Origin: Coniochaeta sp. PMI_546
Lineage: Eukaryota; Ascomycota; Sordariomycetes; Coniochaetales; Coniochaetaceae
Direction: 5' to 3'
Assembly: GCA_021432605.1 (NCBI GenBank)
Contig: MU271149.1
Location: 310,001 to 374,000, forward strand
Length of the DNA stretch: 64,000 nucleotides
Position numbers and translations under genes: made by a program. The notes under the pieces were generated by a model. The model was not told the DNA's origin. It did no database searches and saw only the letters and a program-made list of their open reading frames with translations. Of the stretch, positions 43,548 to 55,600 are shown in pieces. Numbering within the stretch: position 1 is the first letter of the stretch; each line of letters starts with the position of its first letter.

Positions 43548-43735
43548 CTCCCGATGATATTCTCATGTCGGTTCAGCGCAGAGTAGTTGATACTGAATGT
43601 TAAGTTTGGCGGGTTTGACTCTGTATCATGGAATTGCATTCTTAGAGTCGCTCGAACGACCGAATCGACCATACTTAGAAGACTGCTTCTGTGATCCATG
43701 TATACTGTCCTGAGCCTAAAGAGTAAAGTAAAAAC

Positions 43736-44908
43736 CTATGCTTTATCATCTTGTCTGGTTTTGCCAATGGACACCCGTTTCATTTTGTTACTGCCGTGAG
43801 CACAGAAAAACCACAAGCCTAGAGTCATCAAGGTAAGACCTATGGAAACGACCACGTAGAGCCAGAACCACTTCGACACCAAAGAGCCGTCTTCAGACGC
43901 TTTCCAGGTAAAGAAAGAGGTTGAAAATACAGTCTAAATTACTCAATACTCATAGTCGACACGAAGCTGGATGGACATGTGACTTACCGCAACGAAGGTG
44001 GCTGGTAGGAAAACCATGGTCAAAATAGCTATGGACTTCATCTGACTCCCATCTCCTCTTGTCTGTACCGCAATTTCCATGTTTGTCTTTGCGTGAGCCT
44101 TGAACAAAGAAGTTATCAGTTGAGTTATTAAGCATAGACTACTAATCAAGTGGCATAATGTTAGTCCTAGGAAATCACTGACCAGTTGTGTAGCCATCGC
44201 CATACCATCCATCATCATGTCACAATCCCTGATCTTCTCTTCGTATTCCATACTAATTTCTATCAGCCGCTCTTTGATCAAAGTTCCAGCTATGCGTATG
44301 TCGCGCTGAAAAGCCATGTCTGGGTCTGGGTGGCTGCGTGGAGTTGAGGAGCCATCGGCCGTACGGTCTGGGGGATCGCCATGCAATTGTACCCCAGGTA
44401 GTTCATCCGCATGAGAGATCATCAATAATAGCTGCTCTCTCCATCTCTTGAGTGCATTGCACAGGTTGGAGATGTCCATCCAGAGGTCCACGGCATCAAT
44501 AGTTGAGGTGTCTTCTTCGTCGTCACTTCTGAACTTCCAGTCGTAAGTATTATTTCGTAGAAGATTCATGAGAAATTGTGCCCTCTGAGTGAGGCCAGCT
44601 TCAACAAGGCTGAACTGTCTTTGTCGTTCCAGTTCTGCAAAGATTCCGGGTAGCAAAAGGGGATGAAATACAGCTCCTTCTGCCTTCGCAAGCCGGCGGC
44701 GAACGTTTTCCATGGCTTCAGGAGAACAGCCGAATAGAATCGCGTATATCGAGTGGGTAGATGGAACATAGGTCACGGAGAGTGACATGTCACCACGCCA
44801 GGTGTTAGACGAACGACAATTGTATACTGTGAATTCAAGAATCGGATCAACGTGATGCGGCAAAGTATTGCACACTGTCAGGCCACCTACTGATGGCAGG
44901 GAGCCCAT
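43736..44908 (-). CDS. CorA-like two-helix membrane protein, C-terminal part
   Basis: Exons 44908-44183, 44098-43988 and 43933-43736 give 344 residues. The pattern is that of fungal proteins loosely related to CorA magnesium channels. A long helical cytosolic region comes first. Then comes AHAKTNMEIAVQTRGDGSQMKSIAILTMVFLPATFVATVFS, which holds the first membrane helix with its conserved upstream stalk, and next a short acidic loop and a second helix (WFWLYVVVSIGLTLMTLGLWFF) near the C-terminus. The GMN signature of true CorA is absent, as in many of these fungal relatives. Introns of 84 and 54 nt are GT-AG and phase 0. The sequence upstream of this ATG reads as the missing N-terminal half in several different frames, so the open part may be the remainder of a broken gene (see next entry). 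Confidence 0.6.
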
Positions 44909-45660
44909 CTCTTCTTCTACTTATGGTGGTCTTGTTGAATACCGCAGTGCCGCCCTTGAAGATCGTTGATACTGCAGAGCCGTTGATTTGCATGCGATGC
45001 ACGATGTTGTCGAATGTAGTCCTGGCCTAGGGCACATACTGTAGGAGAACTGGATTGTGAACATGCAGCGTCTCTTCCGCGCGATCTTTTGCTCTCCCTC
45101 CGAGGCTATTGGGGGACACAGCTAGTTCAGCATAGTTTCAACAAGGTGACCCAGGGGCTGACCATACACTACCGCAAATCCCTTGTTAAAGTCACATGGA
45201 TCATGAATATTCTCCTGCTTCTCAGCGAGTCGATCGTGTGGCAGCGGAGCCAGATGAGTCGTACCTCAAGCCATTCATTCAACTGATCCTCTGATTCAGT
45301 CTCCTTGTCAATGGCTGCGCTCTGAATAAGGAATTTAGTAAGTTCAATTCCTAAGATGTGCTCGACTGGATATGCCATGTACCTCGTCATCGAAAACCGT
45401 CTTGATAACCCTACTAGTACCGGAACCGAAATATAGCGAGTTCACGTTGGGTGACATGACATCGTGGGTCTTGATTAACCAGTCCATTCCTGCGACATTA
45501 GCCGTTACAATTAAATTTAGCTCAGATCGACAGACATAGCCTCTGCTTTGGAAGTAGATGGACTCAAGACCTGGAGTGGTTGTGTTTGCTCGGCAATAAG
45601 GAATCTGAAAACGAGGCAAAGATTTGGTGGCAGAGCAATGGCTTAAGAGACATTGCATAT
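44909..45660 (-). pseudogene. Frame-broken 5' half of the CorA-like gene
   Basis: On the minus strand, 45600-45383 reads a coherent segment (GLESIYFQSRG, NLIVTANVAGMDWLI, VNSLYFGSGTSRVIKTV). A good intron follows (45322-45382, donor GTACAT, branch TTACTAA, acceptor TTCAG), then ETESEDQLNEWLEVRLIWLRCHTIDSLRSR, which is typical of this protein group. After that the frame breaks: a TAG at 45171-45169, a second TAG near 45125, and a further stop near 45032. The family-like pieces continue in different frames (VYGQPLGHLVETML, then GRAKDRAEETLHVHNPVLL, then GQDYIRQHRASHA, then INGSAVSTIFKGGTAVFNK) until the open frame that starts at 44908. Short indels and at least one nonsense change would explain this. 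Unusual introns are a weaker alternative. Confidence 0.5.
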
Positions 45661-47498
45661 CTCTTCGCTCGTGGCAGCCCCATGTGTAACTGGCCGAATA
45701 ATGGTCCCACTTGCGGTGGTATACACAGCCTCGAGGAGTATGTCTCACATACAAGTATCAGCGGCAAGTAGCAACCAGCCAGTGGTTCTCGTGCAAGGCA
45801 GTCGAGCGCTGCCAACACCAGCTCGGCTGTCTGCATAGGATACTCGCAATATGGTCATGGCAGCCTAGTGTTGGCGGTTCTGTAGAGCAAATCGTCGACA
45901 GTCGTGCGACTTTATGCGGGTTCTTATCTGTGCGCCTGTAAGCTTCAAGGTTGTACTATGTTGTTCAACAAGGGTGTGCAGTACTATAACCAATGTATAG
46001 ACTGCCACATGAGTGTACGGCTGGGCGAAGCGTTGCATATCCACCTATAAAATGCCCGGCATTAGACTTGTCCAACTTGACCTCGACCTTACACCAGCAA
46101 GGTTGGAGACAGTGCACATTCGTTTAGGTCTGGGTCCAGCACCGAGATCCAACAGAAGGAAGACGCGAGGAGAGGAAGAAAGAGTAGAAGCTCTCGCCGA
46201 GATTGAGGCTTCTGCCTTCACCACTACCATGACAGCAGCAAGCTGTTGTCGCAAACCTCACTCATCGCACTTTCGGTCACGCTATGTTGGAATGCCTGTC
46301 ATGCTATCATTAGCGGAAGGGCTTTGGAGCGGCCATTTTCACTGTGTTCAATGCTACGCCGAGGGCTCCTGAAAGGTTCAGCACCGCCAATATGACATGC
46401 TTCCCGGTAAACATCCTCTCGTCGTCGGAGGAAGCATCAAATCTGGACTGGTTCCGAAGACTCGGGAAAGGGCATCTTGATATTGGTCTCTTTGCTCCGC
46501 CGGCTGTCATTATTCTTATATCGAGCGGCTGATGTTGTGTCTGTCCGGTAGACTTCCACGTTTCATCACACCACATATCCTAACACATCTACCTTCACTT
46601 CTCTCTTCGCCTGGTCAAGTCATCTTCTGAAGGAGGACACCGCCAGCAACTAAGGACGAATAAGTTCAGGGGGGGAGTTGCCGCCCGATGACTCTTGGAC
46701 ACAACCAGAAGTGGATACCTCACCTCGTCATCGCCTTGTATGGCGATATTTTAGCAGGGTTTACACTGGAGTGTCATTGAGAGATGATACGTACACAGTC
46801 GGCGGCCACACTGTATTGTCTTCAAAGGGGGCTTCATAGGCGAATGGCAGGATCCAACAAAAAAAAAAAAAAAAATAAAGACACTCGTACGGTGAACACG
46901 AAGAAAACGTACTATAGTATGCTGTAGCAGGAATCGATCATAGGTAAGCTGAGCAGTTTATTCGATAACAGATCACCTAGCAGGCCGTCAATGTCGCACA
47001 TCGCCAACGGGAGAACAAGATAAGGTATCTTCACTGGGCATGAACTCTGGGCCTTCCCTTACCCAAGATGATCTGGTCGAAATTGCTTCTACATTTCCTC
47101 CTCTGGCTTTGCTTGTCGATTGAGTTATTGTTCAACAGCGAGAACCATTTAGTACTATTAGTAGTGCTGTGTGAAGCCAAGCAGTTGTACCTGAAACCTG
47201 AAACAGCTGAGCTAAATTGGTGGTGGGTCGCCTGAAATGTGGGGTTTGGTGGTCGCTGGGCAACCGCTGGCAACAGAAATGGTCACCAAAACATTCACGC
47301 TAGGGACTTTTCAGAATTCCCGGCCGAGAACACTAGCAACGTCATCTTGTCCTTCTTTGCAACTAGTATTCATGTCGGTAGCGAGTCACGCCCTTCAGCA
47401 CTTCGAATTTATCAAACGGGAAAATACCTGCACCAACATAGAGAACTTTCGTTACTTTGTGTAGGTAAGCCCGGACAGAACAGTGCCGGGCAGTCACA
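45661..47498. other. Gene-poor gap before kinesin-8
   Basis: The possible remote 5' end of the broken CorA-like gene lies at the left. A run of 17 A residues occupies 46859-46875. A GATAAGGTATC-type element lies near 47020. No convincing coding sequence was found; open frames overlap in several frames. Confidence 0.35.
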
Positions 47499-50400
47499 AT
47501 GCTGCGATCCCACGCGGATGCATCATCGATCTCGGTCGCGATCCGAGTACGGCCCTTTACTATCAGAGAAGCAGCACAACTCGTAAAGCAGGACGATGGC
47601 CAACTCTTCCTTGGGGACGGATCTCTCGCAGCAGCACCGACGCCCAAGCTGAACCAGCGAGGGATCCGGCCAGTCATTAAGGTTGTCGACGACAGATGCC
47701 TGTAGGTTGATCACCTCCAGCCAGTGCGAAGTGGTGTATTACTGACCATTCTAGTGTCTTCGACCCCCCAGAAGACAATCCAGTGCAGAAATTCTCGAGA
47801 TCAGTAGTCCCCAACGGGAAGAGAGTAAAAGACCAGGTGTTCGCCTTCGACCGCGTATTCGACGAGAACGCCACCCAGGCGGATGTGTATGAGGGCACGA
47901 CAAAGAACCTGCTAGACAGCGTCCTCGACGGCTACAATGCCACCGTCTTCGCATATGGCGCCACCGGCTGCGGAAAGACACACACCATCACAGGCACATC
48001 ACAACAACCTGGCATCATCTTCCTTACGATGCAGGAGCTGTTCGAAAAGATCAGCGAGCGGAGCTCAGAGAAACATACGGAAATTTCACTCTCCTACCTC
48101 GAGATCTACAACGAGACGATCCGCGATCTGTTGGTCCCGGGTGGAAGCAAGCAGGGACTGATGCTGCGCGAGGACGCAAACCAGGGTGTCTCGGTAGCCG
48201 GACTGACGAGTCTCCACCCAAAAGACGTGCAAGAAGTTATGGACATGATTGTTCAGGGAAACGAATACAGGACAGTCTCGCCGACTGAGGCCAACGCCGT
48301 GTCGTCCAGATCCCACGCGGTCTTGCAGATCAACATCGCTCAGAAGGACCGCAATGCCGACATCAGCGAGCCACACACAATGGCGACGCTGAGCATCATT
48401 GATCTCGCGGGGAGCGAGAGAGCGAGCGCCACCAAGAACCGAGGCGAGCGGCTACTGGAGGGCGCCAATATCAACAAATCACTGCTGGCGCTAGGCAGCT
48501 GCATCAACGCGCTCTGCGACCCGCGAAAGAAGAACCACGTCCCGTACCGGAACAGCAAGCTGACCCGGTTACTCAAGTTCTCACTTGGCGGAAACTGCAA
48601 GACCGTCATGATTGTCTGTGTGAGCCCGTCCAGCGCCCACTTTGACGAGACGCAGAACACCCTTCGATACGCCAACCGCGCCAAGAACATCCAGACCAAG
48701 GTCACCCGGAATGTTTTTAACGTCAACAGACATGTCAAGGACTTCCTGGTCAAGATCGACGAGCAGATGGCTCTCATCAACGAGCTCAAGGCACAGCAGA
48801 AGGACGCCGAGAACATATTCTTTGCCAAGTTCCGCAAGCAGCTGGATAAGCAGGAGTGCGTCGTGCGCGAAGGCATCGTGCGGCTGCGGACGGCCTACGA
48901 CAACGCGGCACCAGAGCGGCAGGAGAAGATCATGAATATGAAGAAGCTGAAGTCCTTCGAGAGAAGGATAGGAATGCTGTCGGCGTGGATCGCCTCTTTT
49001 GATGCCATTTGCGACGCACGAGAGGATGAAGAGACAATGCCACCAAACCTGGCCGCCATGCGCAAGACGGCGCAAGGCATCCTTGTCGAGCTCGAGCACA
49101 GCCGGCAGCATATCCATCAGAAGCTGGATAAGTCGAACTGGGAACGAGCGCTAGATTCGGCTCTTCAGCACAGCATGTCGCAACTCTCGACTGCAGATAG
49201 TATCGCGGCAGCCGAAAGGGATACTCTGACGCGCGAGGCTGAGTCTCTGAAGTCGAACTTTATGCGCGATGCCTACCGGGAGGTCTTGGACCAGGACAAA
49301 GCTGGTGATGCAGCTATCCTTCAGGTTCTACTCACGGCACAGTTCGACATGATCGCTACGCTATCGGAGACGCTGAATATGAATGAGGACGAAGCTGTCT
49401 CACACGCGAAGTCTATCATCAACCGCCTACTGGAAGTTGGATACTCGGCAGCGGGACAGGTCATCAAGCCCGACGGCTCGATGAAGACTACAGAGCTCTT
49501 TCCGCCGTCTAAGAAGGGCACTCCCAAGCGCAAGAAGGCTATGCATATCAACCCAAAGCCGGTCGCGCCTCCGGCATTTGCGAGTCTGCCGACCGCCCAG
49601 CAGGAAATGCTTGCTTCGCCGATGAAGTCTTCACCACGTCGACGGAAAGTTATTGTCCGCAAAGGTGGTGTCTCGTTCACACCAGTCAAGAAGAAGTCGC
49701 CGTCTGCGCGACGCATGGTGCGATGGCGCGACGACGAGACGGAGTCTGGCACCCTGGCGGACTTTGAGAAGACGCCCAAAAAGCTCGACGATACCCCAGA
49801 TTCCGCGTCCCCTGCAAAGATTGTGCCATCCCTACCACCTCTTCCCTCGTACCTGAGCCAAAATGACTCGCCGTCCGACTCGAGTCCGTCTTTGACTCTG
49901 CCAGATATGACGAGCCTCGGAGCGTCGAAGCCGAACAGGTTCCAAGCCGGATTCCTTTCTAAATCGAAACCATCCCCAGAAAACGGCTCGCCTATTCCAC
50001 CGACACTCACCCTTAACCTCGCATCTGGCTCTGACACGGACGAGCGTTCGACACCCCTGCGCTCTATCCCGGTGAGTCGAGCAGGTAATGCCTTCTCGCC
50101 GCCGGCCCGCAGCAGCGGCAGCCCGGGAACCTCGACCACGCAACCAGACGAGAACAAACCACCCGCCATACCCAGCCAATCCGCCCAGCACTCCGGCTCC
50201 GGCTCGGACTCGGAGTCCTCCTCCCTCCTCGACAGCGCCAAGCTGCGCTCGGCCCTCCACTCAGCCAAGCGCCGCGACCGCCTGACCTCGACCACAGCAT
50301 CCTTCAACGCCAAGCGGCTCTCCTCCATCGGCTCCTCCTCCTCCTCAACCATCACATCCGGCCACCGGGCATCTGCGAGCTACTCCGGCCCCGCCTCGTC

Positions 50401-50746
50401 CACAAACGGCATCAGCCGCCACCACCGGCGCGGGTCGCCACCTATCATGTGCTCGCCCCCGTCCGAGTCGTCCTCCGGCGGGACGGGCCGGGACAGCCTC
50501 CGCGCCTTCACCGCCGGCCAGGCGAGGAGGATGAACCTGGGCGGCAGCGTGCGGCTGGACGGCGTGAGCCCGAATAAGGATCGTGGTGTCGGCGGCGGCG
50601 CGCCGGATGGCAAGACTAGGAGGATCACCATCGGAAGCGCGGTGCTGGGCGGGCCTCCCGGGAATGCGGCTGGTCCTGCGCCTGGGCCGTCGCCTGCTGG
50701 GGCGCCGGGGAAGGCGGCTGGACGGGCTAGTGTCGTGTGGAGGTGA
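47499..50746 (+). CDS. Kinesin-8 family motor protein (Kip3/KipB-like)
   Basis: Predicted plus-end-directed microtubule motor and depolymerase controlling spindle and cytoplasmic microtubule length. Exons 47499-47701 and 47755-50746 give 1064 residues. The N-terminal motor begins with SVAIRVRPF. The P-loop AYGATGCGKTHT (about 132-143) has the kinesin-8 type sequence, switch I reads NAVSSRSHAV, switch II reads IDLAGSERA, and NSKLTRLLKFSLGGNCKT follows. The neck region after LRYANRAKNI runs into a coiled-coil-prone segment (about 390-460). The second half is Ser/Pro-rich and basic, with SPRRRK and SARRMVRWRDDE-like patches likely to bind microtubules. The 53-nt intron splits the motor near residue 68. 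The ATG at 47499 gives a short leader before the first beta-strand, normal for the class. The gene is convergent with the neighbour at 51083. Confidence 0.93.
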
Positions 50747-51082
50747 AGATCGGTTCTTGGTGTGGCTGTCGATTCTGGTGTTGCTGTTAGCGACGGGTGC
50801 ATTGCGACTTTGTAAGATGTTCAGAGCCTGGTATCTGTTTTTCTTGTGTCTGGAGTTTGGTCTGGTTCTGAGGCATGGGAACAGGTTGCTTCCCTGGTTT
50901 GTTTTTCTGTGTGCAAAGCAGGATAATATCCCTTGCGCTCCTGCGGGGGGTTTAGCTATGCAGGTGTATCATTCTATTACTGGCGTCGAGAGTGCAATTA
51001 CCCCTGTATATCGACCTTAGCACTATGCAAAATGTATGAATGACCAGGCCTTCTTGATGATATTCTTGCTACTCTGCCCGAT
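50747..51082. other. Convergent 3' flanks
   Basis: 336 bp between the stop codons of kinesin-8 and the unrecognised minus-strand gene. GT- and T-rich; nothing else seen. Confidence 0.5.
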
Positions 51083-51787
51083 TCACATGACCTCAAAAAC
51101 TACGTTCCCTTTCTCCTCGTCGCCACTCGCCAGCGCCCCATCCAGTTCACCGGCACCATCACCTTCAACCTTTGGCTCATCCTTCGGCCTCTCAGCCCCC
51201 AACATGTCCAGCGCCTCCTTGATCCGCCTCTCATGTTCAGGATTCTCGTAATCCAGCAAGAAATCCACCACGTCACCCGCATCCTCGAGACTGACATCCC
51301 TATAGCTCCCCGGATCGACCATAAACCCCGTCGCCCTGGTCATAGCAAGCGCCAGCACCGGGCCGGTCCAGGCGTGGAACGGCCCCTCCTTACCCTCCGC
51401 CAGGGCCGCGATGGTCGCGTTCCCCTTCTCGCCCTCGTCGCCGCTGCCCGGGGCCAGGGTCCAGATCTCCAGCATACTGGCCGTGTCACGGTTGCGGACG
51501 GTGTTGCGCTCCGTGTAGAGGACTTCGGGAGAGGCGGAGGGGAAGATGGGGCTGGTGTCTACCGACTGGAAGGTGATTGACGTCTCGTCGTCGGTCGAGC
51601 TGGCCAGCTTGATCCACGTTGGCATTGGGGATCCGGCAACGTCGTGAGGAAAGACCAGGCCGAGAATGTAATTTGCTCCTGGTTTGGGTGGCAGCGAAGA
51701 GAATTTCGCGCAGAGGAGGTCGTGGATGGTCAGGTCTTGTGCGAGCAGCGAGCGGTCGCAGGTTGAACATGCATTCTCGTCGTCCAT
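51083..51787 (-). CDS. Uncharacterised protein, 234 residues
   Basis: Single open exon with strong protein-like composition. The start is the ATG at 51787; the open frame extends further upstream only to a TTG. The N-terminus has ACSTCDRSLLAQDLTIHDLLC, a CxxC pair plus a later cysteine that could bind metal. The centre alternates strands (NYILGLVFPHD, PTWIKLASSTDD, ITFQSVD), and the C-terminus is helical and acidic (AGDVVDFLLDYENPEHERRIKEALDML) before a low-complexity tail. No signal peptide or membrane helix. It looks like a conserved fungal protein, but I do not recognise the family and give no function. Confidence 0.7.
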   Translation of the reverse strand: MDDENACSTCDRSLLAQDLTIHDLLCAKFSSLPPKPGANYILGLVFPHDVAGSPMPTWIKLASSTDDETSITFQSVDTSPIFPSASPEVLYTERNTVRNRDTASMLEIWTLAPGSGDEGEKGNATIAALAEGKEGPFHAWTGPVLALAMTRATGFMVDPGSYRDVSLEDAGDVVDFLLDYENPEHERRIKEALDMLGAERPKDEPKVEGDGAGELDGALASGDEEKGNVVFEVM

Positions 51788-52666
51788 ATTGGTAGTCAAG
51801 TTTGGTAGATCTTGGGTGAGGGCTCTTTGCACTGACAAAATGGCTGGTCGACTAAGAGGATGTAGATACTGTTGGCTGAAGATAATATGATGATGGTAGG
51901 ACTAAAAAAAAGGGCTTATGTCCAGGTAGGACTTTCAGGTAGGCAATCCTAGATCTGGACTATCGTGGATCATGAACTGCTTATCAGCCGCCACAAACTG
52001 AGATTCGATTAAGCCGCGCTTCTTGTTTTCCAACCCCTTCGTTGTCCTAAGAGAAATTGTTTTGCTTCCGATATCCTTAGGGTTGGACTGCAGATGAGTT
52101 GATTATCACGATCATGAGTTTCTTAAGTTGCAGTTGTGATTGCGACAGGGTGGACTTCAGCTTGAAAGTCAATTCTCAGCCCAATGGGGCTTGGCGGAGT
52201 GAGGCTGCAGCACCGCCGACCTCTTCAGGCTCAGCTTTGGCACTTCAACACCGCCTACTCTGTCTTCAGAATAATCCAAATACAACCATGATATTTCAAG
52301 ATGTCATCGTATGAGCAATAAAGTGCAGACCAATATCTTGTATCTCTCACTTGCTAAGGTAACCGTGCTTGCTTTAATTACTTACCTTACCTAGTAACCT
52401 GACTGCCACCTGATAAACTGCCTACTACCTTGGTAAATAAGGAGAATAATAAGTTTGACCCCTTTCTCAAATAGAAAAAAGTAGGAAGAGAAAGGATAGG
52501 GGAGAAGAAGTAAATGGGTTGCAACCTATTATTTAATTATTTGTAGCCCCTTATTTGACCTTGGACAGGTATACTGACGGGAATGGCACTGGACCGATGA
52601 ATATAACATTATGTGATTAGAAGCTACCACTACTTCCCTCTCTGATACCATGACACATGGGTCACA
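51788..52666. other. AT-rich intergenic gap
   Basis: Upstream of the unrecognised gene and downstream of the GH115 gene. It contains CTAAGGTAACC and TTACCTTACCTAG elements (52354-52400) and a perfect 10-bp palindrome GGTTGCAACC at 52517-52526 in an AT-rich context. No gene seen. Confidence 0.45.
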
Positions 52667-55600
52667 TTAAAGCATCACCACCGCCCCAACCACAAACAGC
52701 AATGCCATAACCACAGCACCACCGTCGACTCTCCACCCAGCACTGCCACTCGTCTTCTCAGCCCTCGTCATATTGCCATTCCCCGCCCCGCCAACAACAT
52801 CAACCTCATTCACAAAGCTCGTCTGGTTATACACCCCCGGCTGGTCCCGCCCAACGTAAAAGCTCTCCGGCGGACCGAGATAGCTCGGCCTGACCCCGCC
52901 CAAATCGACAATGACCTTCTGCACAATCACGCTGGGCAGCAGCGCCCAGATCCGCAGCGTGTACGCCCCCTCCTGCGTGACGTTGAACCTGCTGGTCGTG
53001 TAGTTGCCCGTGTGGCCCCACACGGCGTCGCCCACGGCATACCCCCACCCGTCCGGCAGGTTGGCGCCCACCGACCTGCCGACGGGCGTGACCACGGTGG
53101 GCTTCGGCTGCGCGCCGCCGGCCGGGTACAGCGCGATGGCGTACTGCAGCGGGTTGCCGTCGCCGAGGTAGTTCTGCGAGGGGGAGAGGTAGACGGTCAC
53201 GTTGGCCGGCCCGCTGACCGAGGAGTTGCTGAAGATGTACAGGCTGTACTCGAGCGCCGGCGCGGTGGCGACTGTCAGTTTCTCCGTGTTGAGAGGCCAG
53301 AGACCGACACCCCCGGAAGTGCGGCCGTAGTTGGCGAAGGTGTGGTAGGTTACGTTGGTGGAGGCGGAGGGGTCGCGCTTTTGCGTGGAAGACTTGGTGT
53401 TGAGCACGCGGCTGAACAGGGAAGTCGAGTTGGACGTCGTGTTTGACCCTGTAGAACCTGAGGGTGGGATGATGGCTTGGTAGTGCGGTCCTTCGATTGC
53501 AATGTGACCGTCCGACTCGACGAACCCCTTGGTGAAGTTCGATGGAACGGATCGGAGATAGACCGGGACTTGAACCATTGGAGCTGGGTAGCCATATCGG
53601 TCGAGACTCCGGCAGGGAGTCGTGATGTTGATGTTCACCGTGGTCATGTTTGGCGCCTTGGGAGCGTTTGCCCAGTCGATGGAGATGAAGACGCGAGAAT
53701 CGCTGCCGTTTGATCCAGTGGAGCCGTTGTACTGCGATAGCTTCACCCAGGGAACCCATGGTGAAGCTGTCCAGGCGCAAGAGTTCGTTCCTCGCGTGAA
53801 CACGTCAAAGTACCGAGTGACAGGACCGTAGGGATCCATCGGAGGGACGGCAAGGTTGTTGCCGCTGTTGGCATGGTACTTGTCGTCGCCTTGGACAGTA
53901 GCATTGGAGCCCTCAACTCCCACACCAACATGGCCAGCAAGGGATGGGAACTGTGTCTGGACATATTGCATCGCTGGTAGCGTGTTGCGCATCGGCTGCT
54001 GCCAATAGCCGTCATATCCTAGATGAGTCTGATCCATCATGTGGTTCCACTTCCCCCCTAGAAGAGCGTTCCAGCGGAGAGTAAGGTTAGCGTCGTCATT
54101 CGAAGCCGACAGCACGTAGTTGATCACATCGTTGGCGGAATTTCTCTTCTGGCCCGCATAAAGGTTGTTCTTGGCCGCACCAATATATATCCTGTGGAGA
54201 GTCTCTCCAGCAAGAACGGGATGGAGAACCATCTCGAAGAATGCAGGCTGCGTATCTGCGTCCAGCTTGTCGTACACAGCTTGCGCGGACTCGGCGATCA
54301 CAGCCCATTGCTCGAGAATGGCATCTGCCTCGTTGTAGTTGAGCACCGAGTATGTCTGAGGTTCGACCAGCTCAAATTTGCGCCGGTTTGCGTACATGCC
54401 GTACTTCTGCACAATATCAGAGATGTTGGTGGCATAAGTCGCGCCGAACTCGCGAGTCGCCCAGGCCTTAGCCCAGTCGCCGGTGCTGTCGACGCCCCAC
54501 TGCTCCGCGTCGTAGCCCATGTCGAAGAAGTGGCTGATGGGGATTTCGAGCGGCTTGAGGTCGCCAACATTGACAATCCAAATCCTATCGGCGCCGCGAG
54601 CATATGCCAGCTGCATTTGCTCTGCCGTCTTGGACAGCTGGACTGTGTTGATCCACTTGTAGTCGCGCGGGTCGCCCACGTAGTCGAAGTGATAGTAGAC
54701 GCCAGCACCTCCTGCCCTGTCGGTCTCGTTCAGAAGTGGAACTCGTCGCACGTTTCCCCAATTGTCGTCTGCCCAGAGTAGCGTGATGTCATCAGGCACC
54801 TGCAGGCCTTCGAACGAGTAGGTCATGACCTCCTTGTACAAGCACCACATCTGCGGAACGGTGGAGATGTTCGTGCCGAGGCCAGTGCTGATGATGCTCT
54901 GTTGGTTCTTTACCAGCGTCTCGAGCATGGTGATGATCTTGTCGACACCGAGACCCTCGATGGCCGTGTCACCAGTCCCACGCATGCCCATGGTCCACAG
55001 GCTGTTACGGGCATATGGCTTGGCTCTTTGAACCCCATACCGGAAGTAGTCGTCGATTGTCTTGTTGTTCAGGTTGTAAGCCCATGGGCCTTTGTAGAAC
55101 TTGCCGAACTCGTTCTGCGCACGCATCAGGGGCTCGGTGTGGGAACTGCCAATGACAATCTCGTAGGCATCAGCCAGAGGCTGGTTGCCGGGATCGTCGA
55201 CCTCGAACATGGTGCCCCAAATAGCGGGCCACAGATAGTTTGCTCGGAGACGCAAGAGCAGTTCAAAGACGAGGCTGTACATGGCCGGTCCATATCCAGC
55301 CCCATATGCTGTGTCATTCCAGTGCGTGCTAGGCTCAATGTTAGTTGAAAATGATCACACCAGGCCGGTCCGCATGAATCTTGGAAGATCAAGCGAGTAT
55401 GAGAGGTTAATACTTACGCCACCCAGTTCGTAAGAGCAGGTTGCTCATCATTCAAGAAGAATCCTCTGTACTTGACCGACGGTGGCCCTTGAACTTTCTT
55501 GTCCGGCAAGACGTAGATGCTCTTGTTCTTCTTCACGGGTACATCCGCCCAAAAATACCAAGGGCTGACACCAATCTGCTCGCTGACATCATAGATGCCG

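Noticed and set aside
46859-46875. Run of 17 A residues as a possible retroposon tail
   Set aside because: No upstream coding or SINE-like body and no target-site duplication could be seen.
49321-50355. 344-codon frame opposite the kinesin-8 tail
   Set aside because: Antisense to a low-complexity Ser/Pro-rich coding region, which often leaves the opposite strand open; no domain visible.
52517-52526. GGTTGCAACC palindrome in AT-rich DNA
   Set aside because: A single 10-bp palindrome is expected by chance in a window this long; no second copy was noticed nearby.
52827-53780. 317-codon minus-strand frame inside the GH115 gene
   Set aside because: It overlaps strongly conserved GH115 sequence in another frame and is Arg/His/Gly-rich, typical of GC-rich shadow frames.
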